Of a DNA stretch of 64,000 bases, positions 9,028 to 17,331 are shown one piece after another (positions within the stretch are counted from its first letter, which is position 1; every line of letters starts with the position of its first letter). A program made the translations under genes and the position numbers. The notes below the pieces were generated by a model. It saw only the letters and a list, made by a program, of their open reading frames with translations. It was not told the origin of the DNA and searched no databases. Location of the stretch: assembly GCA_937952305.1 (NCBI GenBank), contig CALFZO010000116.1, forward strand, positions 130,345 through 194,344, read 5' to 3'. This stretch comes from an uncultured Anaerolineales bacterium (GTDB lineage Bacteria > Chloroflexota > Anaerolineae > Anaerolineales > UBA6663).

Positions 9028-9618
9028 TCAGCGCGCCCGGCTGTGGACGCTGGCCGGCTCCACCGGCCGCAGGCCGCGCAGCCGCGCATAGCACGTGGCC
9101 TGTTCCCGCGTCATCCGCACCCAAATGTCCTCGGGCGCCCGGGCCGCCGGGGCCGTGCCGGTCCGGCGTCCGCGCCGCAGGCCGCGCACACCCAGCCACA
9201 CGCCACCCGCCGTCAGCAGCCCCAACCCCGCCGGCCAGGCCGCGCCGGCCATCGCCACCCCGGTGCGAGGCAGGCCGGACAGCGCCTTCACCAGGCCCGC
9301 CAGGCGGTCCCGCTCGGTCCGCAGTTGGGCCACGCTGGCGCGCAGCTCGCGCGCCTCAGTCTCGGCCGCGGCCAGCCGCCAGCGCAGCGCCTGGGCCTCG
9401 TCGGCCTGCTCCTGCGTCTGCGTCTGCAGCTCCGTCAGCCGCCGCTCCAACTCCGCCTGGTTCTGGCGCAGGAGCGTGATCGTGCGCTCGGCCTCGGCCG
9501 CCTGCTGGCTCAGGCGCTCGTTCTCGTCGCGGATTTCGGCGCTGTCGCGCAGCACGAAGCCGAACGCCAGCGCGCCGACCAGGACAATGAATGTGAGCCG
9601 CGCAATCGGGGTCAACAT
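9028..9618 (-). CDS. Membrane protein with central coiled coil
   Basis: 196 residues. The start at 9618 is chosen because AGGAGG lies 8 bases upstream; an upstream in-frame codon at 9687 lacks such a site. Order: N-terminal transmembrane helix (residues about 8-24), a long Glu/Gln/Arg-rich coiled coil (about 28-112, with heptads such as RQNQAELERRLTELQTQ), a second hydrophobic stretch (about 118-142), then a basic tail. The architecture suggests a small envelope or cytoskeleton-linked factor. No enzymatic motif is present. It stands alone on the minus strand between a TPR gene and the FHA/kinase pair. Function unknown. Confidence 0.75.
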   Translation of the reverse strand: MLTPIARLTFIVLVGALAFGFVLRDSAEIRDENERLSQQAAEAERTITLLRQNQAELERRLTELQTQTQEQADEAQALRWRLAAAETEARELRASVAQLRTERDRLAGLVKALSGLPRTGVAMAGAAWPAGLGLLTAGGVWLGVRGLRRGRRTGTAPAARAPEDIWVRMTREQATCYARLRGLRPVEPASVHSRAR

Positions 9619-9867
9619 GGCCGCGTCCTCCTGTCCGAGCAGACTTAAGTACCGTGCCCAGCCTGTGGCGAGTGTGTTAGCCTGCACGTGCCTGTCTCCG
9701 GGGTCGCTTACCGCCGCCTAACGTTGTTTGCGATCTTGACGATAACCTGATATTCTTGCCGGCGTTCTCTCGGTAGTTTTCCCCTGTCTCATCCAGCATT
9801 CTAGGGGGGATGGGGCGCGATTAACCAGAAGGAAACCTTACGGTTGGCTGATTAGCTGAGGAGCCGC

Positions 9868-10497
9868 ATGGAGCCGCCTGTCCCCGTCCAGCCGGCCCGC
9901 CTCGTCACGCTGGAGTCCGAGGCCGCCCCCCAAACTTATCTGCTGCACGAGGCCGTCTACATCCTCGGCCGCTTCCCCACCTGCCAGATCATCGTGGCGC
10001 GGCCGCTGGTCTCGCGCTACCACGCCCGCATCGAGCGCGACGGCCCGCGCTACCTGCTCACCGACATGGGCAGCGCCAACGGCACTTTCGTCAACGGCCG
10101 CCCCCTGCGCGGCCCGCACACTCTCAAAGACCAGGACCGCATCGGCCTGGGTTCGCCGCAGGAGGCGCTGTGCTTCCTGGACCCCGACCCCACGCTGATC
10201 CCGCAGAAGCTGCTCCAGTTTGATAAGCCGCGCCTGCGCTTCCTGGTCCACGGCCAGCCGCTGGAGCTGACCAAGCTCCAGTTCCAGCTGCTGCAGCACC
10301 TGCACGAGCACGCCGGCGCGGTCTGCACCCGCGAGAGCTGCGCGCTGGCGCTGTGGAAGCGGGCGTATGACCCCGAGATCGACGCGGACGCGCTGGACCG
10401 GCACGTCAGCGGGCTGCGTGCGCTGCTGCGCAAGGCCGTGCCGGGCTATGACCTGATCGAGACCGTGCGCGGCCAGGGCTACATCCTCAAGCTGTAG
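9868..10497 (+). CDS. FHA domain - winged-helix transcriptional regulator
   Basis: 209 residues. Residues about 15-95 form a forkhead-associated domain with the expected signatures (YILGRFPTCQI, SRYHARIER, DMGSANGTFVNG), which binds phosphothreonine peptides. Residues about 110-209 form an OmpR/PhoB-type winged helix (LTKLQFQLLQHL, LWKRAYDPEIDADALDRHVS, IETVRGQGYILKL). There is no receiver domain, so phospho-signalling probably arrives through the FHA module. The start has GAGGAG 6-7 bases upstream. The Ser/Thr kinase gene begins 29 bases downstream on the same strand, so kinase and FHA regulator are very likely one circuit. Confidence 0.92.
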   Translation: MEPPVPVQPARLVTLESEAAPQTYLLHEAVYILGRFPTCQIIVARPLVSRYHARIERDGPRYLLTDMGSANGTFVNGRPLRGPHTLKDQDRIGLGSPQEALCFLDPDPTLIPQKLLQFDKPRLRFLVHGQPLELTKLQFQLLQHLHEHAGAVCTRESCALALWKRAYDPEIDADALDRHVSGLRALLRKAVPGYDLIETVRGQGYILKL

Positions 10498-10526
10498 CCA
10501 GGCCGCCGGCCGCCGCCAGGGGAGAC

Positions 10527-12326
10527 ATGACCGAGCAGATCGGCACGCTGATCGGACCTTACCGGCTCCTGGAGCTCATCGGCCAGGGCGGCATGGCCAA
10601 GGTCTACCGCGCCTACCAGGCCGGGCTGGACCGCACCGTCGCCCTCAAGATCCTGCCGGATTACCTGGTGGGCCAGGTGGTGCTGTATCAGCGCTTCCAG
10701 CAGGAGGCCCAGGTCATCTCGCGCCTGGAGCACCCCCACATCGTGCCCGTGCACGATTACGGCCAGCACGCCGGCGTCCCCTACCTGGTGATGCGCTACA
10801 TCCAGAGCGCCAACGCCCGTGATCTGCTGGCCTTCGGCCCGCAGTCCCCGGCCGCCACGGTGCGCGTCATCCGGGCCGTGGCCGCCGGCCTGGATTACGC
10901 CCACAGCCAGGGCATCCTGCACCGTGACGTCAAGCCCAGCAACGTCCTGATCGACCAGCACGGCCACCCCTACCTGGCCGACTTCGGCCTGGCCAAGGTG
11001 CTGGAGGCCAGCCTGCACCTCACCGGCAGCAGCGGCCTCAAGGGGATGGGCACGCCCGCCTACATGGCGCCGGAGCTGCAGCGCGGCCACCCGGCCAGCG
11101 TGTACTCAGACGTCTACGCCCTGGGCGTGATGATCTTTGAGCTGCTCACCGGCGACCTGCCCTTCCGGGCCGATAACCCCATCGCCGTGGCCTTCCGCCA
11201 CGTCAACGACCCCGTGCCCTCGGCGCGCGCGCTCAACCCGGACGTCCCGCCGGCCGTGGACATTGTCCTGGCCCGCGCGCTGGCCAAGGAGCCGGAGGCA
11301 CGTTACCCGTCCGCCGGCGCGCTGGCCCAGGCCCTGGCCGCCGCCGTGCCCGGCCAAGCCGAGGCCGCCGTGGCCGGTTTTGTGGAGCAGGCGCGCTCGC
11401 TGGCCACAGTCAAGAGCGCCGAGGCCGTCACCCAGGAGGTGCGGCGCGAGGTGGGGCGTTTTGTGAGCCAAGAGGTTAAGCGCCAGGTGGTGCGCGTGGT
11501 GCCGCTGGTGCTCGGGCTGCTGCTGCTGGCGGGCGTGGCGTCCGGCCTCGTCCTGGCCAACTTCGGCGGCCAGGCCGGCCCCGCGCTGACAGCCACGCTG
11601 GACGCCCTCGCCGCCCGCGCCGCCGTCCAGGCCACGGGCGAGGCTCAGCTGGCGCTGGACCGGACTGCGGTGAATCAACTCCTCACGGAGGTCAGCCAGC
11701 GGCCGGAGCTGCAGCCCACGGTGGACTATCTGGAGGACCGGTTGAACGCCAGCGCCGCGACGCTGACGGCGCTGCCGGTGCCGGCCACGAACACGGCCGC
11801 GCCCGCGCCCAGCGCCAGCGGCACGCCGGCCCCTTCTCTGTCGCCGGCCCAGGCCACCACACGGGCGCCCGGCCCGCGCGCCTCGGCCACGCGCACCGCC
11901 CCGGCGGTGGTCTCGCCCACCGGCCTGCCCACATCCGGCGGCGATGATCCCGGGCCGACGGCCACCAGCCCGCGCACGCCGTCGCTGACGCCCAGCCGCA
12001 CAACCACGGCCGCGACACCGGGCCTGACCCCGGCCACGCCCACGCCGGTGACCGTGACGGTGACCGCGTCGCCCACCGCCTCCTGGACGCCGTCACGGAC
12101 CTGGACGCCGACGCCGACCGACACGGACACGCCGCGCCCGCCCACGGCGACCACGCCGCCCACGCCCACTCACACGCCGCGCCCACCCACGGCCACGCCC
12201 ACCGTGGAACCGACGACGCGCGTCCCGCCGCCGCTGGCGACCTTCCTGACCACCACGGCCACCCTCGACCCCACCAGCCTGCGGCTCACGCTGGAGGCCA
12301 CGCTCACCGCGCGCGCGCGGCCGTGA
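10527..12326 (+). CDS. Membrane-anchored Ser/Thr protein kinase (Hanks type)
   Basis: 599 residues. The kinase domain spans about 10-275: Gly-rich loop IGQGGMAKVYRAY, catalytic Lys41 in VALKIL, HRDVKPSN with Asp134, DFG with Asp152, and GTPAYMAPE in the activation segment. An amphipathic, Glu/Arg-rich helix (about 285-322) leads to one transmembrane segment (about 325-345). The outer part has a short helical region and a long Thr/Pro-rich tail (about 400-575) that is low complexity and may span the cell wall. PASTA domains are absent. The start has GGGGAG 5 bases upstream. It follows the FHA regulator, its probable substrate or reader. Confidence 0.93.
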   Translation: MTEQIGTLIGPYRLLELIGQGGMAKVYRAYQAGLDRTVALKILPDYLVGQVVLYQRFQQEAQVISRLEHPHIVPVHDYGQHAGVPYLVMRYIQSANARDLLAFGPQSPAATVRVIRAVAAGLDYAHSQGILHRDVKPSNVLIDQHGHPYLADFGLAKVLEASLHLTGSSGLKGMGTPAYMAPELQRGHPASVYSDVYALGVMIFELLTGDLPFRADNPIAVAFRHVNDPVPSARALNPDVPPAVDIVLARALAKEPEARYPSAGALAQALAAAVPGQAEAAVAGFVEQARSLATVKSAEAVTQEVRREVGRFVSQEVKRQVVRVVPLVLGLLLLAGVASGLVLANFGGQAGPALTATLDALAARAAVQATGEAQLALDRTAVNQLLTEVSQRPELQPTVDYLEDRLNASAATLTALPVPATNTAAPAPSASGTPAPSLSPAQATTRAPGPRASATRTAPAVVSPTGLPTSGGDDPGPTATSPRTPSLTPSRTTTAATPGLTPATPTPVTVTVTASPTASWTPSRTWTPTPTDTDTPRPPTATTPPTPTHTPRPPTATPTVEPTTRVPPPLATFLTTTATLDPTSLRLTLEATLTARARP

Positions 12327-12401
12327 AGGCGAAGCCGCAGCGTCCCGTTATGCGTTGAACTCACAAGCCGGTTTGGTGGCGCCTCCGGTCACTAGGTTCA
12401 T

Positions 12402-12453
12402 GTCGTCCCGGCGCAGGCCGGGACCCAGAAACGGCCCTCCTGGGCGGGACGAC
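12402..12453. repeat. REP-like palindromic element
   Basis: The arms gtcgtcccg...ggcgcaggccgggacccag and ctgggcgggacgac fold back on each other. The sequence is of the 'gtcgtcccggcgcaggccgggaccc' type found scattered between genes in many bacteria. It lies between the convergent kinase and nuclease-like genes, where it may also help end transcription. Confidence 0.55.
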
Positions 12454-12591
12454 GCCAAAGTAAGCGGGACTCGAGGTACAGCAAATGGGCGCGGCCAAAT
12501 CTGATTGAGGCGCCCAGGCCCGGCGCCCAGCAGTCGATTTGGGTTTTGTCGCGAGGGAAGACGGGGAGGCGTGAACGCGGGCGCCGGCGCG

Positions 12592-13512
12592 CTACTCGCG
12601 GCGCTGCCCGCGGCCCGCGCAGACGGAGTCGATCTTGCCTTGGACCCAGGCGGCCAGGGCCGGCCAGGTGGGGTCGGCCGGCACGGACGTCTGCGCCAGG
12701 GCGATCAACTCTTGATAGGACAGGGCCTGGAAAGTGACAGCGCGCGGCTGAAGCCGCCCGTGCAGGCGCTCCCACTCGGCCGAGCGCACCCGCGCCGCCA
12801 TGGCCAGGCCCGGCCCGTCCGCGTAGGCCACGACAAAGGCCGGCCTGCGGCCAGACTGCCGGGCCGCCTCGTAGCACACGGTCAGGTTGCGCATCCACTG
12901 GAACCACGCGCCCGCGAAGGGGCATTCGAAGTAGCTCTGGTCGGCATCGTAATCGAAGACGCGCGGGACCACGTCCCAGTAGCGCAGGCCCTTGGCTGTC
13001 AGCGCACAGCGCGCCTCCTCGCCGGTGGCCGGGTTCACCTGCCACATGTAGCTGCCCGTGCACTGGCGCTGGCCGCGGTGCGGGCCGCTCGGCAGACGCC
13101 CGGTCTGCGAGCAGCCGCCGCCGTCGCTCTCGGTGAACTTGCCCTCAAAGAAGATCAGGGCCTGCGGGCTGCGCGCCATGGCATCCACCACGGTGCGCGT
13201 CTTCTCGCGCAGGTGGTTGGCGGGGTCGCGCCACTCCAGCGCCACCTCCCACGGGCCGCCCGGCGGCAGGCCCAGGGCCGCGGCCCAGCCGTCCAGCACG
13301 GCCGCGCGCGTCGGCGCGGCCAGCAGCGTCCCGAAGACGTCGATAGCCAGCGCCTGCGAGGATTGGACCTTCCAAGTGTCGTAGCGCTCGCCGGCGGCGC
13401 TGTGCCAGTGGAATTCGCGCAGCGGCTGAACAGCGGCGTGCGCGGCCGGGAACAGGTTGCCCAGGATGCTGCCGTAGCGCGTCGGGTCGGAGGCGCTGCG
13501 CGTGCGCGCCAT
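12592..13512 (-). CDS. PD-(D/E)XK nuclease-like protein (possible PGN_0703 family)
   Basis: 306 residues. A candidate nuclease core is visible: LAIDVF (Asp58) and LIFFEGKFTE, in which Glu123-x-Lys125 fits the E-x-K half of PD-(D/E)XK motifs. It is followed by Cys134 and Cys151, which could be a metal site. This pattern resembles proteins annotated as PGN_0703-type putative restriction endonucleases; I am only moderately sure of the family name. The ATG overlaps the TGA of the exonuclease III gene (TGATG), so translation is coupled. No methyltransferase gene is nearby, which argues against a conventional restriction system and more for repair or invader degradation with exonuclease III. Confidence 0.6.
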   Translation of the reverse strand: MARTRSASDPTRYGSILGNLFPAAHAAVQPLREFHWHSAAGERYDTWKVQSSQALAIDVFGTLLAAPTRAAVLDGWAAALGLPPGGPWEVALEWRDPANHLREKTRTVVDAMARSPQALIFFEGKFTESDGGGCSQTGRLPSGPHRGQRQCTGSYMWQVNPATGEEARCALTAKGLRYWDVVPRVFDYDADQSYFECPFAGAWFQWMRNLTVCYEAARQSGRRPAFVVAYADGPGLAMAARVRSAEWERLHGRLQPRAVTFQALSYQELIALAQTSVPADPTWPALAAWVQGKIDSVCAGRGQRRE

Positions 13513-14282
13513 CAGACGTCCAGCACCAGGCTGATGGGGCAGTGGTCGGAGCCGGGCACGTCGTCGTGGATCTCGGCGGCCACGATCTTGGCCTTGAGAT
13601 CGTCCGAGACCAGGAAGTAATCCAGGCGCCAGCCGACGTTGCGCTCGCGCGCCCGCGAGACCTGGTCCCACCACGTGTACTTGACCGTGTCCGGGTGCAG
13701 ATGGCGGAAGGTGTCCACCAGCCCGGCCGTGAAGTACTCGCCCAGCGCCGCGCGCTCGTCCGGCATGAAGCCGCTGGTCTTGGCGTTCTCCTTGGGGCGC
13801 GCCAGGTCGATCTCGGCGTAGGCCGTGTTCAGGTCGCCGGTCAGCACCACCGGGCGGCCGGCGGCCCGGTACTGGCCGGCGACTTTGAGGAAGCGCTGGT
13901 AGAAGGCCAGCTTGTGGGCCACCCACTCCGGCCCGCGCCCGCCGTTGGGGAAGTAGATGTTGAACAGCACGAACGGCTCGAACTCGGTGATCAGCACGCG
14001 GCCCTCATGGTCGAAGCGCGCGTCGCTGAAGCCGGTCTTCACCTTGGCCGGCGCGGTTTTGGAGTACGTGCCGACGCCGCTGTAGCCCTTTTTCTCGGCC
14101 GCGAACCAGTGGGCGTGGTAGCCGGGCGGGTTGAGCAGCGCCGCCGACAACTGCTCGGGCTGGGCCTTGGTCTCCTGCACGGCCACGACCTCGGCGCCGG
14201 TCTGCGCCAGCCAGTCCGCGAAGCCTTTTTTTTCGGCGGCGCGGATACCGTTCACATTCCACGAGATCAACTTCCAGCGCAT
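13512..14282 (-). CDS. xthA: Exodeoxyribonuclease III / AP endonuclease
   Basis: 256 residues, normal length for the XthA/ExoA branch of the exonuclease-endonuclease-phosphatase fold. Visible motifs: WNVNGIRAA at the N-terminus, VVAVQETKA (metal-binding Glu), VGTYSK, VLTGDLN, WRLDYFLVSD and the C-terminal catalytic GSDHCPIS. It cleaves DNA at abasic sites and removes 3'-blocking groups in base-excision repair. The start has GGAGAG about 5 bases upstream. Its stop overlaps the start of the downstream nuclease-like gene. The aminotransferase gene upstream ends within 20 bases, so the three genes may be one transcript. Confidence 0.95.
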   Translation of the reverse strand: MRWKLISWNVNGIRAAEKKGFADWLAQTGAEVVAVQETKAQPEQLSAALLNPPGYHAHWFAAEKKGYSGVGTYSKTAPAKVKTGFSDARFDHEGRVLITEFEPFVLFNIYFPNGGRGPEWVAHKLAFYQRFLKVAGQYRAAGRPVVLTGDLNTAYAEIDLARPKENAKTSGFMPDERAALGEYFTAGLVDTFRHLHPDTVKYTWWDQVSRARERNVGWRLDYFLVSDDLKAKIVAAEIHDDVPGSDHCPISLVLDV

Positions 14283-14301
14283 GGGGGTCTCTCCGGAGAA
14301 G

Positions 14302-15429
14302 TCAGGCCAGGCCGGCCGCGCGCAGGTACGCGCCGACGGCGTCCAGCGCCGCCGCGAAGCCGCGCCGGCCGAGGCCCAGCCGCAGATGCGGGCCGGGATA
14401 ATCGAACAGGCTGCCGGGCACCGCCATCACGCCGGCGGCCTCCACCAGCCCCTGGCAGAACGCTTCGGCGTCGCCGGGACCGGTCCAGGCCGGAAAGGCG
14501 ACCGAGCCGGCCCGCGGCCGCAGCCACTGGAACAGGCCTGGGTGCGCGGCGCAGAAGGCCTCGGCCCGGGCCAGGTTGGCCTGGATGAGGGTCAGGTTGC
14601 GGTCCAGCAGCGCGGCCCGGGCGCGCAAGGCGATCAGGCCGAGCACCTCGCTCGGCGCGCTGTGGCAGATGGTGGTGTAGTCCTTGAAACGGAGCCAGCG
14701 TTCGATGAAGTCCGGCCGGCGCGTGGCCAACCAGCCGATCCGCAGGCCGGGCAGCGCGAAGGACTTGGACAGCCCGCTCAACGTGATGCCGTTCTCGTAG
14801 ACGTCGCCGACCGCGGGCAGGCGCTGCTCGGGCGCATACTCCAGCCAGCGATACATTTCATCGGAGAAGACCAGCAGCCCGTGCCGGCGCGCCAGGTCCA
14901 GGATCGCGTCGAACTCGGCGCGGCTGGGCAGATAGCCGGTGGGGTTGTTGGGGAAGTTGAGCACCAGCAGCCGCGTGCGCGGCGTGAGCGCGCGTGCCAG
15001 CGCCTCCAGGTCCAGGCCCCAGCCGTCGCCGGCCGGCGTCAGCGGCCAGGCCGTCACCGCGCAGCCGAGCGAGCGCGCCAGCTCGGACAGCGACTGGTAG
15101 GCCGGCGTCAGCGCCACCACGTGGTCGCCGGGCTCCAGCAGCGTGTGCATGGCGATGAAGATGCCCTCTTCCGGCGTCAGCACCACCACCTGCTCCGGCG
15201 GCAGGGACGCATACAGCGCCGCGATCTCGGCGCGCAGCGCCGGATGGCCCTGAGACTCGGTGTAGCCCAGGCTGAGCCGCTCCCACAGGGCGCGGCCCTC
15301 GGCGTCGGCCAGGGCCAGCAGTTCGGCCAGGCTGAGCGCCTCGCAGTCGGACGCGCTCAGCAAATGCGGCGCGCTGAATTCGTAACGCGCGAAGTAACGC
15401 TCGAGCTTGAAGGGCGCAGGCAGTGGCAT
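14302..15429 (-). CDS. PLP-dependent aminotransferase, class I/II
   Basis: 375 residues with the type I PLP-enzyme fold: NFPNNPTGY (cofactor-binding Asn), LVFSDEMYRWL (the Asp that pairs with the pyridine N), SGLSKSFALPGLRIGW with the Schiff-base Lys, and a C-terminal LRLGLG carrying the substrate-carboxylate Arg. The N-terminal segment FARYEFSAPHLLSASDCE resembles the capreomycidine/MalY-like subgroup of fold-I aminotransferases rather than AspC. Substrate cannot be told from sequence alone. It ends 19 bases before the exonuclease III start, without functional relation obvious from context. Confidence 0.88.
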   Translation of the reverse strand: MPLPAPFKLERYFARYEFSAPHLLSASDCEALSLAELLALADAEGRALWERLSLGYTESQGHPALRAEIAALYASLPPEQVVVLTPEEGIFIAMHTLLEPGDHVVALTPAYQSLSELARSLGCAVTAWPLTPAGDGWGLDLEALARALTPRTRLLVLNFPNNPTGYLPSRAEFDAILDLARRHGLLVFSDEMYRWLEYAPEQRLPAVGDVYENGITLSGLSKSFALPGLRIGWLATRRPDFIERWLRFKDYTTICHSAPSEVLGLIALRARAALLDRNLTLIQANLARAEAFCAAHPGLFQWLRPRAGSVAFPAWTGPGDAEAFCQGLVEAAGVMAVPGSLFDYPGPHLRLGLGRRGFAAALDAVGAYLRAAGLA

Positions 15430-15525
15430 GGGCTCTATCGAAAGTTATAGCGGCGCCTAAAGCGCCTGGGGCTGGGCCGCGGGCCAATCATACTCTATGA
15501 TCGGGCTCATCTGGAGGACCTGACG

Positions 15526-15693
15526 ATGCAGACCAACACCCCCTCGAACAACTTCGGCGCCTGGCTGGCCATCGGCATCGGCGTCGGCGTGGCGCTCGGC
15601 GCCAGCTTTGGCCCGGTGGGCCTGGCGGCCGGCGTGGGCATCGGCACGGCCATAGCCGTGGCCGTGGCGGCCCGGGCGCGCCGCAAGCTGTAA
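15526..15693 (+). CDS. 55-residue glycine-rich membrane peptide
   Basis: A short gene with GGAGG 8 bases before its ATG. The product has a polar N-terminus (MQTNTPSNNFGAW), then about 38 residues dominated by Gly, Ala, Val and Ile with GxxxG spacing (AIGIGVGVALGASFGP, AAGVGIGTAIAVAV), and a basic end RARRKL. It reads as a glycine-zipper membrane peptide that could oligomerise. A possible -10 box (tatgat, 15496-15501) lies just upstream. It converges on the LiaI-like gene across a hairpin terminator. Function unknown; similar tiny proteins are commonly annotated only as hypothetical. Confidence 0.7.
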   Translation: MQTNTPSNNFGAWLAIGIGVGVALGASFGPVGLAAGVGIGTAIAVAVAARARRKL

Positions 15694-15714
15694 GCGCTCG
15701 TCTACAAGCAAAAA

Positions 15715-15742
15715 GGGCCGGGGGCTTGTGCGCCTCCGGCCC
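15715..15742. terminator. Hairpin terminator between convergent genes
   Basis: The stem gggccgggggc / gcctccggccc pairs over 11 bp with one G-T, around a ttgtgc loop. An A5 run precedes it, giving a U tract for transcripts arriving on the minus strand. Confidence 0.7.
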
Positions 15743-15762
15743 GGCTTGTGTCACGGCGTTGT

Positions 15763-16281
15763 TCAGGAGCGCTTCGGACGAAGCACGGCCTGCGCCAGGA
15801 TGATCACGCCCACCAGGATCAGCAGCGCCGGCCAGAGCTGACCCACCAGGGTCAGCCCGCCCAGGAAGGAGCCGAAGATGCTGAACATCACCAGGCCGCT
15901 GAAGATCGTCCAGCCGCCGCCGACCAGGGCGTCGCGCGGCCGCCCGCTCAGCAGGCCGGCCAGGATGACGCCCACGCCGACGAAGACCGGGATGAGCGCC
16001 CAGGCGTAGGCCCAGCTCTCCCAGTTGCCGGTGGAGTTCTGCCAGTACAGCAGGCCGCCGATCCCGCCGACGATGCAGGCCGGCACCGCCCAACCGGTCG
16101 TCCAGGTCAGCAAGCCGGCCGCCAGCATCAGCGCCCCCGCCCCGACCACGTTCAGGGGCCAGGTGTCACGGCCATAGGCGATGGCGCGCACGGCCGGCAC
16201 CAGCTCCACGGCCAGGAACCACGCCCCCAGCGCCATCAAGATCAGCGCGAAACTCAGGCTCGAGCGCCGTTCTTTATCCAT
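15763..16281 (-). CDS. LiaI/LiaF-like transmembrane protein
   Basis: 172 residues, nearly all membrane: five or so hydrophobic helices (SFALILMALGAWFLAVEL, VVGAGALMLAAGLLTW, ACIVGGIGGLLYW, LIPVFVGVGVILAGLL, LWPALLILVGVIILA). The repeated LWPxLLIxVGxxIL signature is typical of the LiaI-LiaF-like transmembrane region. The start has GGGAGG 6 bases upstream. It is the last gene of a five-gene minus-strand run with PspC, DUF4342, another LiaI-like and a GIN-domain protein, which suggests a role in sensing or buffering envelope stress. Confidence 0.8.
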   Translation of the reverse strand: MDKERRSSLSFALILMALGAWFLAVELVPAVRAIAYGRDTWPLNVVGAGALMLAAGLLTWTTGWAVPACIVGGIGGLLYWQNSTGNWESWAYAWALIPVFVGVGVILAGLLSGRPRDALVGGGWTIFSGLVMFSIFGSFLGGLTLVGQLWPALLILVGVIILAQAVLRPKRS

Positions 16282-16302
16282 CCGCCACCTCCCGCTGAGT
16301 GC

Positions 16303-17286
16303 TTATTTATCCCCGGCCCGGTCGATGCTCCCCAGGCCGGAGACGTTCTCGTCCACGGCCGGGCTGCCGTAGTAGCGGATCGAGCCGGCGCCGCTGATGT
16401 TGGCGCGCAGGGTCGCGCGCGCCCAGACCGTGGCGCTGCCGGCGCCGCTCACCGACACTTCGGCGCTGTCGCTGTCCAGGTCGCCGCCGCGATACTCGCC
16501 AAAGCCGCTCAAGCGGATGTCCTGCTCAGCCGCCTGGCCGACGGCGGTGATGTTGCCGGCGCCGCTCAGGCGCACTTCCAGCCGTTCGACGTCCAGCCCG
16601 CGCAGGTCCAGGTTGCCGGCGCCGCTCAGCTTCGCCTGCAGCTGCTCCGTCTTGAGACCCGCCAGGCTGAGATTGCCGGCGCCGGAGTGGTCGATGTCGT
16701 TCAGGTCCTTCACCGTCAGGGTGTAGCGGATGCCGTCCGTCGGCGTGAAGTTGATCGGAAAGCCGTCCTGGCGGAGATCGATGTGCAGGGTGTTGCCGCG
16801 CACTTCGGTCTTGATGTAGTCCAGCAGGTTGTCGTCGGTCGTCACCACCAGGGACTCGCGCTCGCCCTGGCGGATCTCCAGGTCGCCGACGGCCGAGAAG
16901 TCGACGGCGTCGAAGCCGCTGACCTCGCGGGTCTGTTCCACCACGGTGCCGGAACCGGCCACGCCCGGCCCAATGGAGACCGGTCCGAACCAGCCCCAGC
17001 GCGTGTCGCCGGCCAGGCCGAGCTGCGGCGCGAAGACGACGGCGGCCACGCCCAGGCCGACGGTGGCCAGCGCGATCAGGGCGCTCGCCAGCGGCCAGCG
17101 CCGGCCGACCAGGATGTCGAGCCCGACCGCGATCAGCAGCACCGGCCACAGGCGCAGCAGCGCGAACAGGTTGACCGGCGCGATGACGTTGAAGTTACCC
17201 AGCAGCCAGAGCACACCGACGGCGATGAGCACCAGCGGCCAGAAGATGGAGCGGTAACGCGGTTGCATGGGTTGTGCGTCAGACAT
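16303..17286 (-). CDS. LiaI-like membrane domain fused to GIN (DUF2807) domain
   Basis: 327 residues from the ATG at 17286, chosen for the GGGGAG upstream; a longer frame to 17322 is less likely. Residues about 10-95 hold membrane helices of the LiaI type (SIFWPLVLIAVGVLWLLG, LLRLWPVLLIAVGLDILVG). Residues about 125-310 form a DUF2807/GIN head domain: VVEQTREVSGFDAVDFSAVG, DNLLDYIKTEVRGNTLHI, and repeated V-S-G-A-G-N/S turns (LSGAGNLDL, LSGAGNITAV, VSGAGSATVW) of a beta-helix. The head should lie outside the membrane. Families of this form appear beside PspC and LiaI genes in envelope-stress clusters. Confidence 0.88.
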   Translation of the reverse strand: MSDAQPMQPRYRSIFWPLVLIAVGVLWLLGNFNVIAPVNLFALLRLWPVLLIAVGLDILVGRRWPLASALIALATVGLGVAAVVFAPQLGLAGDTRWGWFGPVSIGPGVAGSGTVVEQTREVSGFDAVDFSAVGDLEIRQGERESLVVTTDDNLLDYIKTEVRGNTLHIDLRQDGFPINFTPTDGIRYTLTVKDLNDIDHSGAGNLSLAGLKTEQLQAKLSGAGNLDLRGLDVERLEVRLSGAGNITAVGQAAEQDIRLSGFGEYRGGDLDSDSAEVSVSGAGSATVWARATLRANISGAGSIRYYGSPAVDENVSGLGSIDRAGDK

Positions 17287-17331
17287 GGTGATCTCCCCAC
17301 AGTCGCGGAACGACTGTCGCAAAGTCGATGG

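Noticed and set aside
11990..12230. Repetitive acgcccacc-type DNA resembling a tandem repeat
   Set aside because: It is the codon-level result of the kinase's Thr/Pro-rich tail, with no fixed period.
12592..13512. Reading the nuclease-like gene as part of a restriction-modification system
   Set aside because: No methyltransferase or specificity gene nearby; the context is repair-like.
16397..16720. Repeated ccggcgccgctca motif
   Set aside because: It encodes the LSGAGN turns of the GIN beta-helix, so the repeat is explained by protein structure.
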